DNA of 64,000 bases from the NCBI RefSeq assembly GCF_016862975.1, contig NZ_BONZ01000023.1:62001-126000 (forward strand), in the 5' to 3' direction. Every line of letters begins with the position of its first letter. The stretch's first letter is position 1. This stretch comes from Rugosimonospora africana (GTDB lineage: Bacteria > Actinomycetota > Actinomycetes > Mycobacteriales > Micromonosporaceae). Below, piece by piece: positions 17,660 to 25,731 of this stretch. Below the pieces are notes generated by a model. It was not told the DNA's origin, made no database searches, and saw nothing but the letters and a program-made list of their open reading frames with translations. The translations under genes were made by a program, and so were the position numbers.

Positions 17660-17802
17660 GGCAAGGTGCGGCGATCTCCGCTGCTGATGGCGTACGCGGG
17701 CGGGCCGAGCGCGATCTCGTCGCTCGGTGGCGCGATCACCGGTTCCGGTAGGATTCCGTTAGCCGATCGCGCCGGAGGGCTTCGATTTGCCGGAGGCGCA
17801 GG

Positions 17803-18753
17803 TCAGGTTTCGACGGCGACGACCGCACCCCACAGCGGGCACCGGTCGCCGAGCGGGCGGCCGGGCAGCGGCGACCGGTCGTGGAAGGACCGCAGGATGA
17901 CCGGCCCGCCCGGACGCACCGCGTGGCGCAGTGCCTCGCGCATCCCGGCGGCGAATGCCGGCGACGGCCCATCGAGCACGTTGGACAGGCTCACCGCGTC
18001 GTACCGGCCGGCCGGAACCTGCCGCAGATGCTCGACGACGTCGGCGTGCACCCACTCGATCCCGGTCACCGGCCCCGGCCCCGCGTCATAAGGCGCCGTG
18101 TCACCCGGCCCTGTGTCACCCGGCCCCGTGTCATCCGACCCCGTGCCACCCGGGCGCTCGCGGCCCAGCAGCAGGCGCCACGCCCAGGGGTTCGTCGCGT
18201 TCGGGTACCGGGCGACGCAGGCCGCTATCCGGCGGCGGAAGACCACGTCGAACCGCGACGGGATCACGTCGCGCAGGCCGGGTCGCAGGATGCCGGCCAA
18301 CGGCCCGGCGGGTCGCAGGCCGGCGGCCATCAGGGCGCGCAGCATCGGCCGGTCCAGCTCTTGTCGCCACCATCGGGCCTGCTCGACCGGGTCGGTCAGC
18401 TCCAGAAACCTGGTCATCGCGGGCGGGCGCCAGGCCGGCACCGCGGCCGCGGCGGCGCGGCCGATTCGCATGAGCCGTTCGGCGGTACCGGTCAGGGTCG
18501 GCCCACCGGCGAGCCGGTCACGGGCGTACCCGAGCTGGGTCGCGCTGATGTCCACGGCGGTCACCCGGTGGCCGGCCCGGGCCAGGGCGGCGGCGGTGTC
18601 GCCGGCCGACGCGATGACCAACGCCCGGCTTCCGGGCGGGAACAGGTCGAGTTCGACGGCGTGATCCTCGTACATCCGCCCGAACATCACCTGTGGCCGC
18701 CGGCCCGGGGTGAGCCGGCCCGCCTGCCAGGGGCTGTCGGTCGCGGGCGTCAC
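17803..18753 (-). CDS. DUF3419 family protein, possible SAM-dependent transferase
   Basis: 316 residues from the GTG at 18753 (VTPATDSPWQAG). The N-terminal half has a nucleotide-binding-like VIASAGDTAAALARAGHRVTAVDIS motif, followed by QLGYARDRL. The C-terminal half has YDAVSLSNVLDGPSP and VILRSFHDRSPLP. This organisation matches DUF3419 proteins related to BtaA, the 3-amino-3-carboxypropyl transferase of betaine lipid synthesis. Residues near 210-230 are a repetitive GTGSDDTGPGDTGPGD stretch encoded by a 15-bp tandem repeat, probably a flexible loop of variable length. No betaine-lipid partner gene is adjacent, so the activity is uncertain. Confidence 0.6.
   Translation of the reverse strand: MTPATDSPWQAGRLTPGRRPQVMFGRMYEDHAVELDLFPPGSRALVIASAGDTAAALARAGHRVTAVDISATQLGYARDRLAGGPTLTGTAERLMRIGRAAAAAVPAWRPPAMTRFLELTDPVEQARWWRQELDRPMLRALMAAGLRPAGPLAGILRPGLRDVIPSRFDVVFRRRIAACVARYPNATNPWAWRLLLGRERPGGTGSDDTGPGDTGPGDTAPYDAGPGPVTGIEWVHADVVEHLRQVPAGRYDAVSLSNVLDGPSPAFAAGMREALRHAVRPGGPVILRSFHDRSPLPGRPLGDRCPLWGAVVAVET
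18098..18157. repeat. coding tandem repeat, four copies of 15 bp
   Basis: Four copies of GTGTCACCCGGCCCT and variants, in frame, encode the Gly/Asp/Thr/Pro-rich loop of the DUF3419 protein. A copy-number change would alter the loop by five residues without a frameshift. Confidence 0.88.
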
Positions 18754-18847
18754 CCGTCGATGGTACGGCGCGCCGGCAGGCGCACCGGCCAGCACGGGGG
18801 CGCCGGCCAGCGCGGCCCGGCGCTACGGCACCGGGCGGGGGAGCAGC

Positions 18848-19147
18848 TCAGGCGAGCAGGCCGTGATCGGCCAGCTCGGCCGCGATGCCCCGGCCGGGGT
18901 TGCGCAGCGTCAGGGTGAGCTTCATGTCCGGGGCCGCCTCGTGAGCCGCGATGAGCGCACCCACCGCCGTCGGGTCGATGCTGGTGACCCGCGCGAAGTC
19001 GACCACGATGCGGGGGCGCCGCTGCCGCATGAGAGCGTTGATCAGCTCGCGGCGCAGCTGGTGGCTCGCGGTTTCGTCGATGTGGCCGCGCAGCGCGATG
19101 ACGACGCTGTGCGCGAAGGTACGGGAGCTGACGGTGGGGGCCACCAT
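18848..19147 (-). CDS. STAS domain protein, anti-sigma factor antagonist-like
   Basis: Small cytoplasmic STAS protein of 99 residues, the usual size for SpoIIAA/RsbV-type anti-anti-sigma factors. These bind an anti-sigma kinase and release a sigma factor. The ATG at 19147 is preceded by GGAGG. The core IVVDFARVTSIDPTAVGALIAAHE aligns with the phosphorylation loop. The position usually held by Ser is Thr (D-P-T-A instead of D-S-S-G), so phosphorylation would be on Thr if it occurs. No kinase or sigma gene is adjacent, so its partner is encoded elsewhere. Confidence 0.8.
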   Translation of the reverse strand: MVAPTVSSRTFAHSVVIALRGHIDETASHQLRRELINALMRQRRPRIVVDFARVTSIDPTAVGALIAAHEAAPDMKLTLTLRNPGRGIAAELADHGLLA

Positions 19148-19579
19148 CGCTGCCTCCGATTCGAGGGGTTCGTGCCGGCTTGAAGAGCCTGCTGACAGAC
19201 CCAGCTGACCGGCTGCGCCGCGCCCAGGCGGCGACCGGCGGCGTTGTCGGCTCGCCCGGATACAACACCGGTATCCGGGCAAACCTCAGCCTTGCCGGAC
19301 GCCCCTGGATCCCGGCTCGCTCGGCCAGAGGTCTGCCACCAGGCTCTACGCTACGGCCCGGTACCGATCCGGTACCAGACTCGGCGGGCTTCGGGATGGT
19401 CACGATGAGTACCCAGCGGGGCGAGCGGCAGCCGTTGCGTACCCGTCTGGTGTTCTCTGCGGCACTTATCGTGATTGCCGCGGGCGAGCGGGCGACCGCG
19501 ATGAACTTTGTGTGAACACGGCCGCGATGGTGTTTCTGGCCCTTGGCCGCGCAACTGGGGGCGCCCTAGCGTCGGTGGC
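19148..19579. other. 432-bp divergent intergenic region
   Basis: No credible gene. It contains the promoters of the STAS gene (minus) and the HD gene (plus). The clearest structure is a perfect 10-bp inverted repeat GCCCGGATAC (19254-19263), 7-nt spacer, GTATCCGGGC (19271-19280), about 110 bp upstream of the STAS start. It could be an operator or part of an alternative-sigma promoter. Confidence 0.5.
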
Positions 19580-20197
19580 GTGGCGACAATCCTTGAGAAT
19601 TCGAGGGTCCGCGTGGCGCAGGCGCTGGCGGAGGAGTTGCTGGGCGGGTGCGGTGACCGGTGGCGGCACACCATCGGGGTCGCCCACCGCGCCGAAGAGC
19701 TCTCCGCCACGGTCGAGCCGGGGGAGCGGGACGCTCTCGTGGTGGCGGCGTGGCTGCACGACATCGGGTATAGCCCGGCCGCCCTGGACACCGGGTTCCA
19801 CCCGCTGGACGGCGCGCGGTACCTGGACCGGCACGGTTGGCCGCGGCGCATCGTCGCGCTGGTCGCTCACCACTCCGGCGCCGAGCCGGTGGCCGCCGTG
19901 CGGGGACTGGGCGAGCAGCTGAACTCGTACCCGGACGAGCGGTCCCTGGTGACGGACGCCCTGGCGTACGCCGACCAGACCGTCGGGCCGCAGGGGCAAC
20001 GGCTGCCCATCCGCCAGCGGCTCGCGGAGGCTCTGGCCCGCCACGGCGCCGGATCGCCGCAGGCCAGGGCACACGCCGTGCGCGAGCCGCGGCTGCTTGC
20101 CATCGCCGAGCGGGTGGAGCGCCGGCTGGCCGAACTGGTGTCGGCACAGGCCCCGTCGTCACAGGCCGCGGACAACCGCCGGGCCACACCCCGCTGA
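19580..20197 (+). CDS. HD domain metal-dependent phosphohydrolase family protein
   Basis: 205 residues from the GTG at 19580 (VATILENSRVRVAQALAEELLG). The metal-binding HD pattern is present: H in RWRHTIGVAHRAEEL, then the HD pair in VVAAWLHDIGYSPA, and a later LVAHHSGAEP. HD-superfamily proteins hydrolyse nucleotides or cyclic nucleotides; this subgroup has no defined substrate. It is followed 22 bp later by a GNAT gene on the same strand, probably in one transcript. Confidence 0.82.
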   Translation: MATILENSRVRVAQALAEELLGGCGDRWRHTIGVAHRAEELSATVEPGERDALVVAAWLHDIGYSPAALDTGFHPLDGARYLDRHGWPRRIVALVAHHSGAEPVAAVRGLGEQLNSYPDERSLVTDALAYADQTVGPQGQRLPIRQRLAEALARHGAGSPQARAHAVREPRLLAIAERVERRLAELVSAQAPSSQAADNRRATPR

Positions 20198-20219
20198 CCG
20201 TGCTCTAACCTGGGCCGGA

Positions 20220-20765
20220 ATGGACCCGATCGAGCCCCAACTCATCCGTACCGACCGGCTGACCCTGCTGCCGCTGAGGGTGGAGCACGCCGAGGAACTG
20301 GCCGTGGCGCTGTCCGATCCGGCACTGCACACGTTCATCGGCGGCGAACCGGCCGACCCGCGGACTCTGCGCGCCCGCTACGAACGGTGGGTGGCCGGTT
20401 CGCCCGATCCGGCCGTCTCCTGGTGCAACTGGGCGGTTCGGCTGCGCGACGAGGACCGTCTGGTGGGTACGGTCCAGGCGACCATCACGGGTACCCCGGA
20501 CTGTCGTACCGCCGAGATCGCCTGGGTCGTCGGCACCGGATGGCAGCGTCGCGGCATCGCCACCGAGGCGGCCCGCGCACTGGTCGGGTGGCTCACCGGG
20601 CTGCCCGTGCGTACCGTCGTCGCGCACATCCATCCGGATCACCGGGCATCGGCCGCCGTCGCCACGGCCGCCGGGCTCGCGCCCACCCCGGTCTACCAAA
20701 ACGGCGAGGTCAGGTGGGTGGGACCGGCTGGCTCGGCGCCGGCTGGTTCGGCGCTGTCGCGGTGA
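20220..20765 (+). CDS. GNAT family N-acetyltransferase
   Basis: 181 residues from the ATG at 20220. It is a RimJ/RimL-type acetyltransferase: LIRTDRLTLLPLRVEHAEEL at the N-terminus, and the acetyl-CoA-binding loop AEIAWVVGTGWQRRGIATEAARALVGWL. The end PAGSAPAGSALSR comes from a duplicated 15-bp unit (20724-20753), which also encodes the end of the MFS protein on the other strand. The two coding regions overlap tail-to-tail by 56 bp. The substrate is unknown. Confidence 0.88.
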   Translation: MDPIEPQLIRTDRLTLLPLRVEHAEELAVALSDPALHTFIGGEPADPRTLRARYERWVAGSPDPAVSWCNWAVRLRDEDRLVGTVQATITGTPDCRTAEIAWVVGTGWQRRGIATEAARALVGWLTGLPVRTVVAHIHPDHRASAAVATAAGLAPTPVYQNGEVRWVGPAGSAPAGSALSR

Positions 20766-21921
20766 CGCCCGGCGTCGCCGGCGCCTTCGGGCGCATCAGC
20801 CCGCCGCCCAGCGCGATGAACGCGGGCAGCGCGGCCACGATGGTGAACGCGGCCGGCAGCGACACGGCGTCGGCGATCCCGCCGATCGCGGCGGGGCCGA
20901 TCAGGTTGGCCGCGTAGGAGACGGTAGCCACGCCGGCGATGGCCTGCCCGGGATGCGGCCCGATCCGGCCGGCGGTCGCGAAGGCGAGCGGGATGGCCGT
21001 CGCGATCCCGATGCCGAGCAGCGCGAAGCCGCAGAACGCGGTGACCGTGCCGCGCCCGGTGACGATCAGCACCCCGCCGGCGACGCCGATCAGGCCGCTG
21101 GCGCGGACGGTGAGCACCGGCCCGAGCGCGCGGATGACCCGGTCGCCGCACAGCCGCATGGCGGCCATGACACCGGCGAACCCGCTGTACGCGGTGGCCG
21201 CCACGGCCTGGCTCGCTCCGGCGACCCGGTTGAGGTAGATGGCCGACCAGTTGATGCCGGAGGCTTCGGCGAACCCGGCGCAGAACGCGACGAGACCGAG
21301 CAGCAGGATCGTCCCGGTCGGCAGGGAGAACCGCCTCGGCGGGGGTACGTCGGCTCGCGCGTCCGACCGCCGGTCGCCGGGTAGCGCGTTGCCGGCGAGT
21401 ACGGCGAGCGCCGCCAGAACCGCCGCGACGACCACCAGGTGCGGCCGGTACCCGATCCCGGCCAGCGCCGCGAGCGCGCCGATGCCGGATCCGATGAAGC
21501 TGCCGACGCTCCACAGCCCGTGCAGCCCGGACAGGATGGGCCGGCCGACCCGGGCCTCGATCGCGACCGCCTGCGCGTTGATGGCGACGTCCGCCGAGGC
21601 CGCGGCGGCGCCGTAGACGAGGAACCCGGCGGCCAGGCCCCACAGCCCGGTCGCGACGGCGGGCAGGACCAGCGACGCGGCCCACAGGGTGAGCAGCGCG
21701 CGGGTCGCCGACCGTACCCCCAGCCGGTGGATGACCCACCCGGTGAACGGCATGGTGGCCACCCCGCCCACCGCCGGCATGAGCAGGGCGACGCCCAGCA
21801 TCCCCGGCGAGAGGTGCAGGTTCCCGGCGACGGCCGGCATCCGCGCGGCCAGACCTCCGCCGACCGCACCGTGGATTCCGAACGCCGCGGCGATCGCCAG
21901 CCGGTCCCGGGACATGCGCAT
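20710..21921 (-). CDS. MFS transporter
   Basis: 403-residue major facilitator protein with 12 hydrophobic segments, similar in pattern to YbjJ/fucose-permease-type actinobacterial MFS proteins (GAVGGGLAARMPAVAGNLHLSPGMLGVALL; GWVIHRLGVRSATR). The ATG at 21921 is chosen because GGAGG lies 6 nt upstream; a second ATG follows two codons later. It overlaps the GNAT gene tail-to-tail. The substrate is unknown. Confidence 0.87.
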   Translation of the reverse strand: MRMSRDRLAIAAAFGIHGAVGGGLAARMPAVAGNLHLSPGMLGVALLMPAVGGVATMPFTGWVIHRLGVRSATRALLTLWAASLVLPAVATGLWGLAAGFLVYGAAAASADVAINAQAVAIEARVGRPILSGLHGLWSVGSFIGSGIGALAALAGIGYRPHLVVVAAVLAALAVLAGNALPGDRRSDARADVPPPRRFSLPTGTILLLGLVAFCAGFAEASGINWSAIYLNRVAGASQAVAATAYSGFAGVMAAMRLCGDRVIRALGPVLTVRASGLIGVAGGVLIVTGRGTVTAFCGFALLGIGIATAIPLAFATAGRIGPHPGQAIAGVATVSYAANLIGPAAIGGIADAVSLPAAFTIVAALPAFIALGGGLMRPKAPATPGVTATAPNQPAPSQPVPPT

Positions 21922-22118
21922 GCCGCTCCTCCGAGGGGTTGTCCCGGCGGATGCCGAGTCACTGGGTCCGAGGCTACGGCCGGCGCGGGCCAAAGCCGAT
22001 CACCCGGGCCCGCGATCGAGCGGGGATGGAGCGCCGGCCGCCCCGCCCCTTGCGTCCGCATCGATCGCGGTATGTACGGGCGTCCGCAGATAACAGTTCG
22101 GAAACCTTGCAGTTTTCC

Positions 22119-22157
22119 TTGACACCGGATCGACCAGTAAGAATTCTTATCACTTAC
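22119..22157 (+). promoter_or_regulatory. promoter and palindromic operator of the RpiR gene
   Basis: A consensus -35 TTGACA (22119-22124) is followed, in the -10 region, by the 12-bp palindrome TAAGAATTCTTA (22138-22149). A wider dyad GTAAG (22137-22141) / CTTAC (22153-22157) encloses it. The -10 hexamer itself is poorly defined. The arrangement suggests autoregulation by the RpiR protein encoded 30 bp downstream. Confidence 0.55.
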
Positions 22158-22186
22158 CGTAAACAATCTTTCCTGAAGGGTCGTCG

Positions 22187-23122
22187 ATGGACGAGGTGAT
22201 GCCGACCGCGGTACGGGGCGCCGCGATCGATACCCGACCGTCCGGCGACGGCGTACTGGTCCGGCTCCGGGCCGGGCTGCCCGAGTTCACCGGCGCCCTG
22301 CGGCGCGTCGCCGAACAGGTGCTCGCCGATCCCATCGCGGCCACCCGGGCCACCATCGTCGAGTTGGCCGAGCGCAGCGGCACGTCGCCGGCGACGGTGA
22401 CCAGGTTCTGCCGGGCGCTGGGCTTCGAGGGATACGCAGACCTGCGGCTCGGGCTCGCCGGTGAGACCGGGCGGGCGGCCCGCGCGGCCGGCTGGACGGT
22501 CGACATCGGGCGGGAGATCCAGCCCGGCGACCCACTGGAACGGGTCCTGCGCCAGATCATGGCGGCGGACACCCGCGCCATGCACGACACCGCGTCCCTG
22601 CTCGACCTGCGCGCGGTCGCCTGGGCGGCGGACGCGGTCACCGCCGCCCGCCGAGTGGACATCTACGGCGCCAGCAGCAACGCGTTGGTCGGCGCGGAAC
22701 TCCAGGTCTGCCTGCACCGCATCGGCGTGCCCGCCTGGTGCTGGAAGGACATCCACGACGGGCTCGCCAGCGTTGCCAACCTGAGCGTCGGCGACGTGGC
22801 GATCGGCGTCTCGCACACCGGGCAGACCCGGGAGACCATCGAGGTGCTCGCGGAAGCCGGCAGCCACGGCGCCACCACGGTCGCGCTGACCAGCTTTCCC
22901 GGCTCGCCGCTGGCCGAGGTCGCGGACCTGGTGCTGCTGACCGCCGCGCAGGCAACGCCGTTTCGCCCCGACGCGCTGTCCGCCCGCCACCCGCAACTGG
23001 TCGTACTCGACCTGCTCTACATCGCCGTCGCGCAGCGCCTGCACGAGCGCGCGCACACCGCCTTCCAGCTGACCGCGCGGGCGGTGGCCGCGCACCGCGC
23101 CGGCAAGGAGGCCGGCACGTGA
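22187..23122 (+). CDS. RpiR/MurR family transcriptional regulator with SIS domain
   Basis: 311 residues. N-terminal RpiR HTH (ATRATIVELAERSGTSPATVTRFCRALGFEGYADLRLGL, about 50-90), then a SIS sugar-phosphate-binding domain (about 140-290) with RRVDIYGASSNALVGAELQ and DVAIGVSHTGQTRETIEVL. Such regulators sense phosphosugars, often amino-sugar phosphates, and control the neighbouring uptake genes. It precedes an ABC sugar-transport operon on the same strand by 240 bp, and its own promoter carries a palindrome. A role as regulator of the sugar transporter is well supported by context. Confidence 0.9.
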   Translation: MDEVMPTAVRGAAIDTRPSGDGVLVRLRAGLPEFTGALRRVAEQVLADPIAATRATIVELAERSGTSPATVTRFCRALGFEGYADLRLGLAGETGRAARAAGWTVDIGREIQPGDPLERVLRQIMAADTRAMHDTASLLDLRAVAWAADAVTAARRVDIYGASSNALVGAELQVCLHRIGVPAWCWKDIHDGLASVANLSVGDVAIGVSHTGQTRETIEVLAEAGSHGATTVALTSFPGSPLAEVADLVLLTAAQATPFRPDALSARHPQLVVLDLLYIAVAQRLHERAHTAFQLTARAVAAHRAGKEAGT

Positions 23123-23186
23123 CCCGACTTCCCCTCCGGGCGGACGCGATGACGCAGACGCAAACGGCACGGATGCAGCGCCACCG

Positions 23187-23242
23187 GCGCAGTGCGACCG
23201 GCGCAACGCGACAGGCGCAACGCGACAGGCGCAACGCCACAG
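23187..23242. repeat. tandem repeat, four copies of 14 bp
   Basis: Copies of GCGCAACGCGACAG (the first one diverged) in the 239-bp gap between the RpiR gene and the sugar-binding protein gene. No other clear element is visible in the gap apart from the ribosome-binding site GAGGAGGAAG before 23362. Confidence 0.88.
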
Positions 23243-23361
23243 ACGTCGACGCTGACCGTCGACGCCGCACCACCGCCGGGCGTCGTGCCCGCCGTGATGC
23301 GGCCAGTACCACCTGACAACCGACAGATTCTCACCACCAGGTAGCTATCCGAGGAGGAAGC

Positions 23362-24681
23362 GTGAGGCGAAGGATCGCGGTCGCCGCGGCTCTCGCGGCG
23401 ACGCTGCTCGGCGCCGCGGCATGTGGCGGCAAGAGTGCGTCCTCCAGCGATTCGCTGGATGGCAAGGGCAAGACCCTCAAAGTCTGGCTGATGGTCGACG
23501 CGCAGACCGGCTGGCCGGGCGTGGTCGACGCGGCGAACGCCAAGTTCAAGGCCGACACCGGCGCCAACGTCACGATCGAGTACCAGCAGTGGACGAACCA
23601 TCTCACCAAGCTGGACGCGACGCTGGCCGGCAAGGACGTCCCGGACGTCATCGAGCTGGGCAACACCGAGGCGGCCAAGTACGTGTTCAACGGCGGCCTC
23701 GCCGACATCACCGCCAAGAAGAGCGGCTTCGACAACAGCGCGAACTGGCTGACCGGCCTGTCCGCGCCGTGCGAGTCCGACGGCAAGCTCTACTGCGTGC
23801 CGTACTACGCCGGTGCCCGGGTGCTCATCTACCGCACCGACATGTTCTCCGCGGCCGGGTTGCAGCCGCCGAAGACGTACGAGGATCTGGTCGCCGACGC
23901 CCAGAAGCTGAAGTCGCAGCATGCCTCGGACCCGAAGTTCTCCGCGTTCTACATGCCGGGTGCCTACTGGTACGCGGCCATGTCCTGGGTCTACGGCTCG
24001 GGCGGGCAGATCGCGCAGAAGGGCAGCGACGGCAAGTGGAAGGGCACGCTGGAGGACCCGGCCGCGGAGGCCGGCCTGCAGAAGTGGGCCGACCTGGCCA
24101 AGCAGTACTCGAAGGGTGACCCCACCAAGAACGAAAGCGACCAGGACCCGGTGTTCGCCCAGGGCGACAGCGCGATGCTCTACGGCAACGGCTGGGAACT
24201 CGGCGCTGTCCAGTCGCAGCACAAGGACGCCAACGACCCGAACTCGCCGATGGTGGACACCGCGGTGAAGGGCAAGGTCGCGGCGGTGCCGCTGCCCGGC
24301 TTCTCGGACGGCAAGTCTCTGCCCAGCTTCCTCGGCGGCTCCATCGTCGGCGTGGCCCAGAAGAGCAAGAACCAGGGCCTGGCCGCCGAATGGATCAAGG
24401 ACTTCACCAGTACCAGCTCGCAGCAGGCGTTGCTGGCCAAGGGCGCCCTGCCCAACGCCACCAACCTGCTCGACGCGGCCGCCGCGGTGGCCGGCAACGA
24501 GGCCAGCGCCACGGCGGCCAAGAGCAGCTGGTTCACCCCGAACGCCCCGACCTGGGCGGACGTGGAGAAGGGCAACATTCTCCAGCAGGCCCTGGTGGAC
24601 ATCGTGACCGGCAAGAAGTCGGTGGACGACGCCGCGAAGGCGGCCGACGAGCAGATCACGTCGGCGCTGAACGCTTCCTGA
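23362..24681 (+). CDS. sugar ABC transporter substrate-binding lipoprotein (family 1)
   Basis: Extracellular solute-binding protein of 439 residues, starting at GTG with GAGGAGGAAG upstream. It is a lipoprotein: LLGAAAC with the lipidated Cys at 21, then an SSSDS linker. The fold is MalE-like, with KTLKVWLMVDAQTGWPGVVDAANAKFKADTGANVTIEYQQW and DVPDVIELGNTEAAKY motifs of CUT1 oligosaccharide binders. It heads an operon with two permeases. No ATPase gene is present, so a shared MsiK-type ATPase encoded elsewhere is expected. The ligand is likely a disaccharide or oligosaccharide. Context (RpiR, ROK kinase, GH2 glucosaminidase-like enzyme) favours an amino sugar. Confidence 0.92.
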   Translation: MRRRIAVAAALAATLLGAAACGGKSASSSDSLDGKGKTLKVWLMVDAQTGWPGVVDAANAKFKADTGANVTIEYQQWTNHLTKLDATLAGKDVPDVIELGNTEAAKYVFNGGLADITAKKSGFDNSANWLTGLSAPCESDGKLYCVPYYAGARVLIYRTDMFSAAGLQPPKTYEDLVADAQKLKSQHASDPKFSAFYMPGAYWYAAMSWVYGSGGQIAQKGSDGKWKGTLEDPAAEAGLQKWADLAKQYSKGDPTKNESDQDPVFAQGDSAMLYGNGWELGAVQSQHKDANDPNSPMVDTAVKGKVAAVPLPGFSDGKSLPSFLGGSIVGVAQKSKNQGLAAEWIKDFTSTSSQQALLAKGALPNATNLLDAAAAVAGNEASATAAKSSWFTPNAPTWADVEKGNILQQALVDIVTGKKSVDDAAKAADEQITSALNAS

Positions 24682-24687
24682 CCCACT

Positions 24688-24723
24688 GCCGCGGTGCCGC
24701 CCGCCACCGGGCGGCACCGCGGC
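24688..24723 (+). terminator. intercistronic hairpin inside the sugar transporter operon
   Basis: Perfect 16-bp arms GCCGCGGTGCCGCCCG and CGGGCGGCACCGCGGC with loop CCAC, 7 nt after the binding-protein stop and 33 nt before the first permease. Such hairpins protect upstream mRNA or attenuate, giving more binding protein than permease. Confidence 0.8.
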
Positions 24724-24756
24724 GGAAACCGGCCGACAGGCGAGGGGAGTAACCCG

Positions 24757-25731
24757 ATGGTCTCGGTCGAACCGTCGACCCGAGAGCCGCTCGATCGACG
24801 CGTGAACATGCCGGTGTCCGCCCTCGCGGGCCGGCGCCGCCGGGGGCGGCAGGCCACGCCGTACGTGCTGGCACTGCCCACACTGATCGTGATCGCCGCT
24901 CTGCTGGCGTACCCGATCGTCAAGATGATCATGTTGTCCTTCCAGCACCTCACCCAGCGAGACCTGTTCACCGGCGAGTCTCCGAGCTGGATCGGCCTGG
25001 GCAACTACACGGCGGTACTCAGCGACAGCTTCTTCTGGACCGTGGTGGTGCGCACGGTCGTGGTCGCCGCGGTCTGCGTACTGCTGTCGGTCGGACTGGG
25101 GCTGGCCGTCGCGTTGCTGATGCGTCGGGTCACACCGTGGGTACGCATCCTGATGACGGTGGCCATGATGCTGGTCTGGTCGATGCCGCAACTGGTGTCC
25201 ACCCAGGTCTTCGGCTGGCTGGTGGACGCCGACTGGGGCGTGCTGAACTGGGCGCTGGACAAGATCCCGGGCGTGGACTACACGAACCACAGCTGGTGGG
25301 TGAACCCGGTCCAGGGCTGGACCGTAATCGTCATCCTGGTTGTCTGGGGCGCCATCCCGTTCATCGCGATCAGCTTGTACGCGGGCCTGTCGCAGGTACC
25401 GCGGGAGCTCGTCGAGGCGGCGGTGATGGACGGCGCGGGGCCGTGGGCGGTGTTCCGCAGCGTGACGTTCCCGATCCTGCGCCCGCTGGTGGGCATCGTG
25501 ACCACGCTGTCGGCGATCTGGGACATGGGCATCTTCACGCAGATCTACGTGATCCGCGGCAGCAAGCCCGAGTTGGACTACTACAACCTCGCCATCTACG
25601 CCTACCAGGAGGCGTTCGCCAAGAGCCAGTACAGCCCCGGAGCGGCGATCTCCATCCTCACGGTGATTCTCATGCTCGGCCTGATGGCGTTCTACGTACG
25701 GCAGATGTTCAGGATCGGAGATGCTGACTGA
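24757..25731 (+). CDS. sugar ABC transporter permease (MalF-type)
   Basis: Inner-membrane permease of 324 residues with six predicted helices. The ATG at 24757 is preceded by GAGGGGAG. The EAA loop that docks the ATPase is present: PRELVEAAVMDGAGPWAVFRSVTFPILRP. The N-terminus ATPYVLALPTLIVIAALLAYPIVKMIMLSF is typical of CUT1 permeases. It overlaps the second permease by one nucleotide (TGATG), so the pair is co-translated and forms the heterodimeric channel. Confidence 0.93.
   Translation: MVSVEPSTREPLDRRVNMPVSALAGRRRRGRQATPYVLALPTLIVIAALLAYPIVKMIMLSFQHLTQRDLFTGESPSWIGLGNYTAVLSDSFFWTVVVRTVVVAAVCVLLSVGLGLAVALLMRRVTPWVRILMTVAMMLVWSMPQLVSTQVFGWLVDADWGVLNWALDKIPGVDYTNHSWWVNPVQGWTVIVILVVWGAIPFIAISLYAGLSQVPRELVEAAVMDGAGPWAVFRSVTFPILRPLVGIVTTLSAIWDMGIFTQIYVIRGSKPELDYYNLAIYAYQEAFAKSQYSPGAAISILTVILMLGLMAFYVRQMFRIGDAD

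Noticed and set aside
23017-25290. Minus-strand open frame of 757 codons opposite the sugar transporter.
   Set aside because: The codon-position bias belongs to the plus-strand ABC genes; the antisense product has no recognisable domain.
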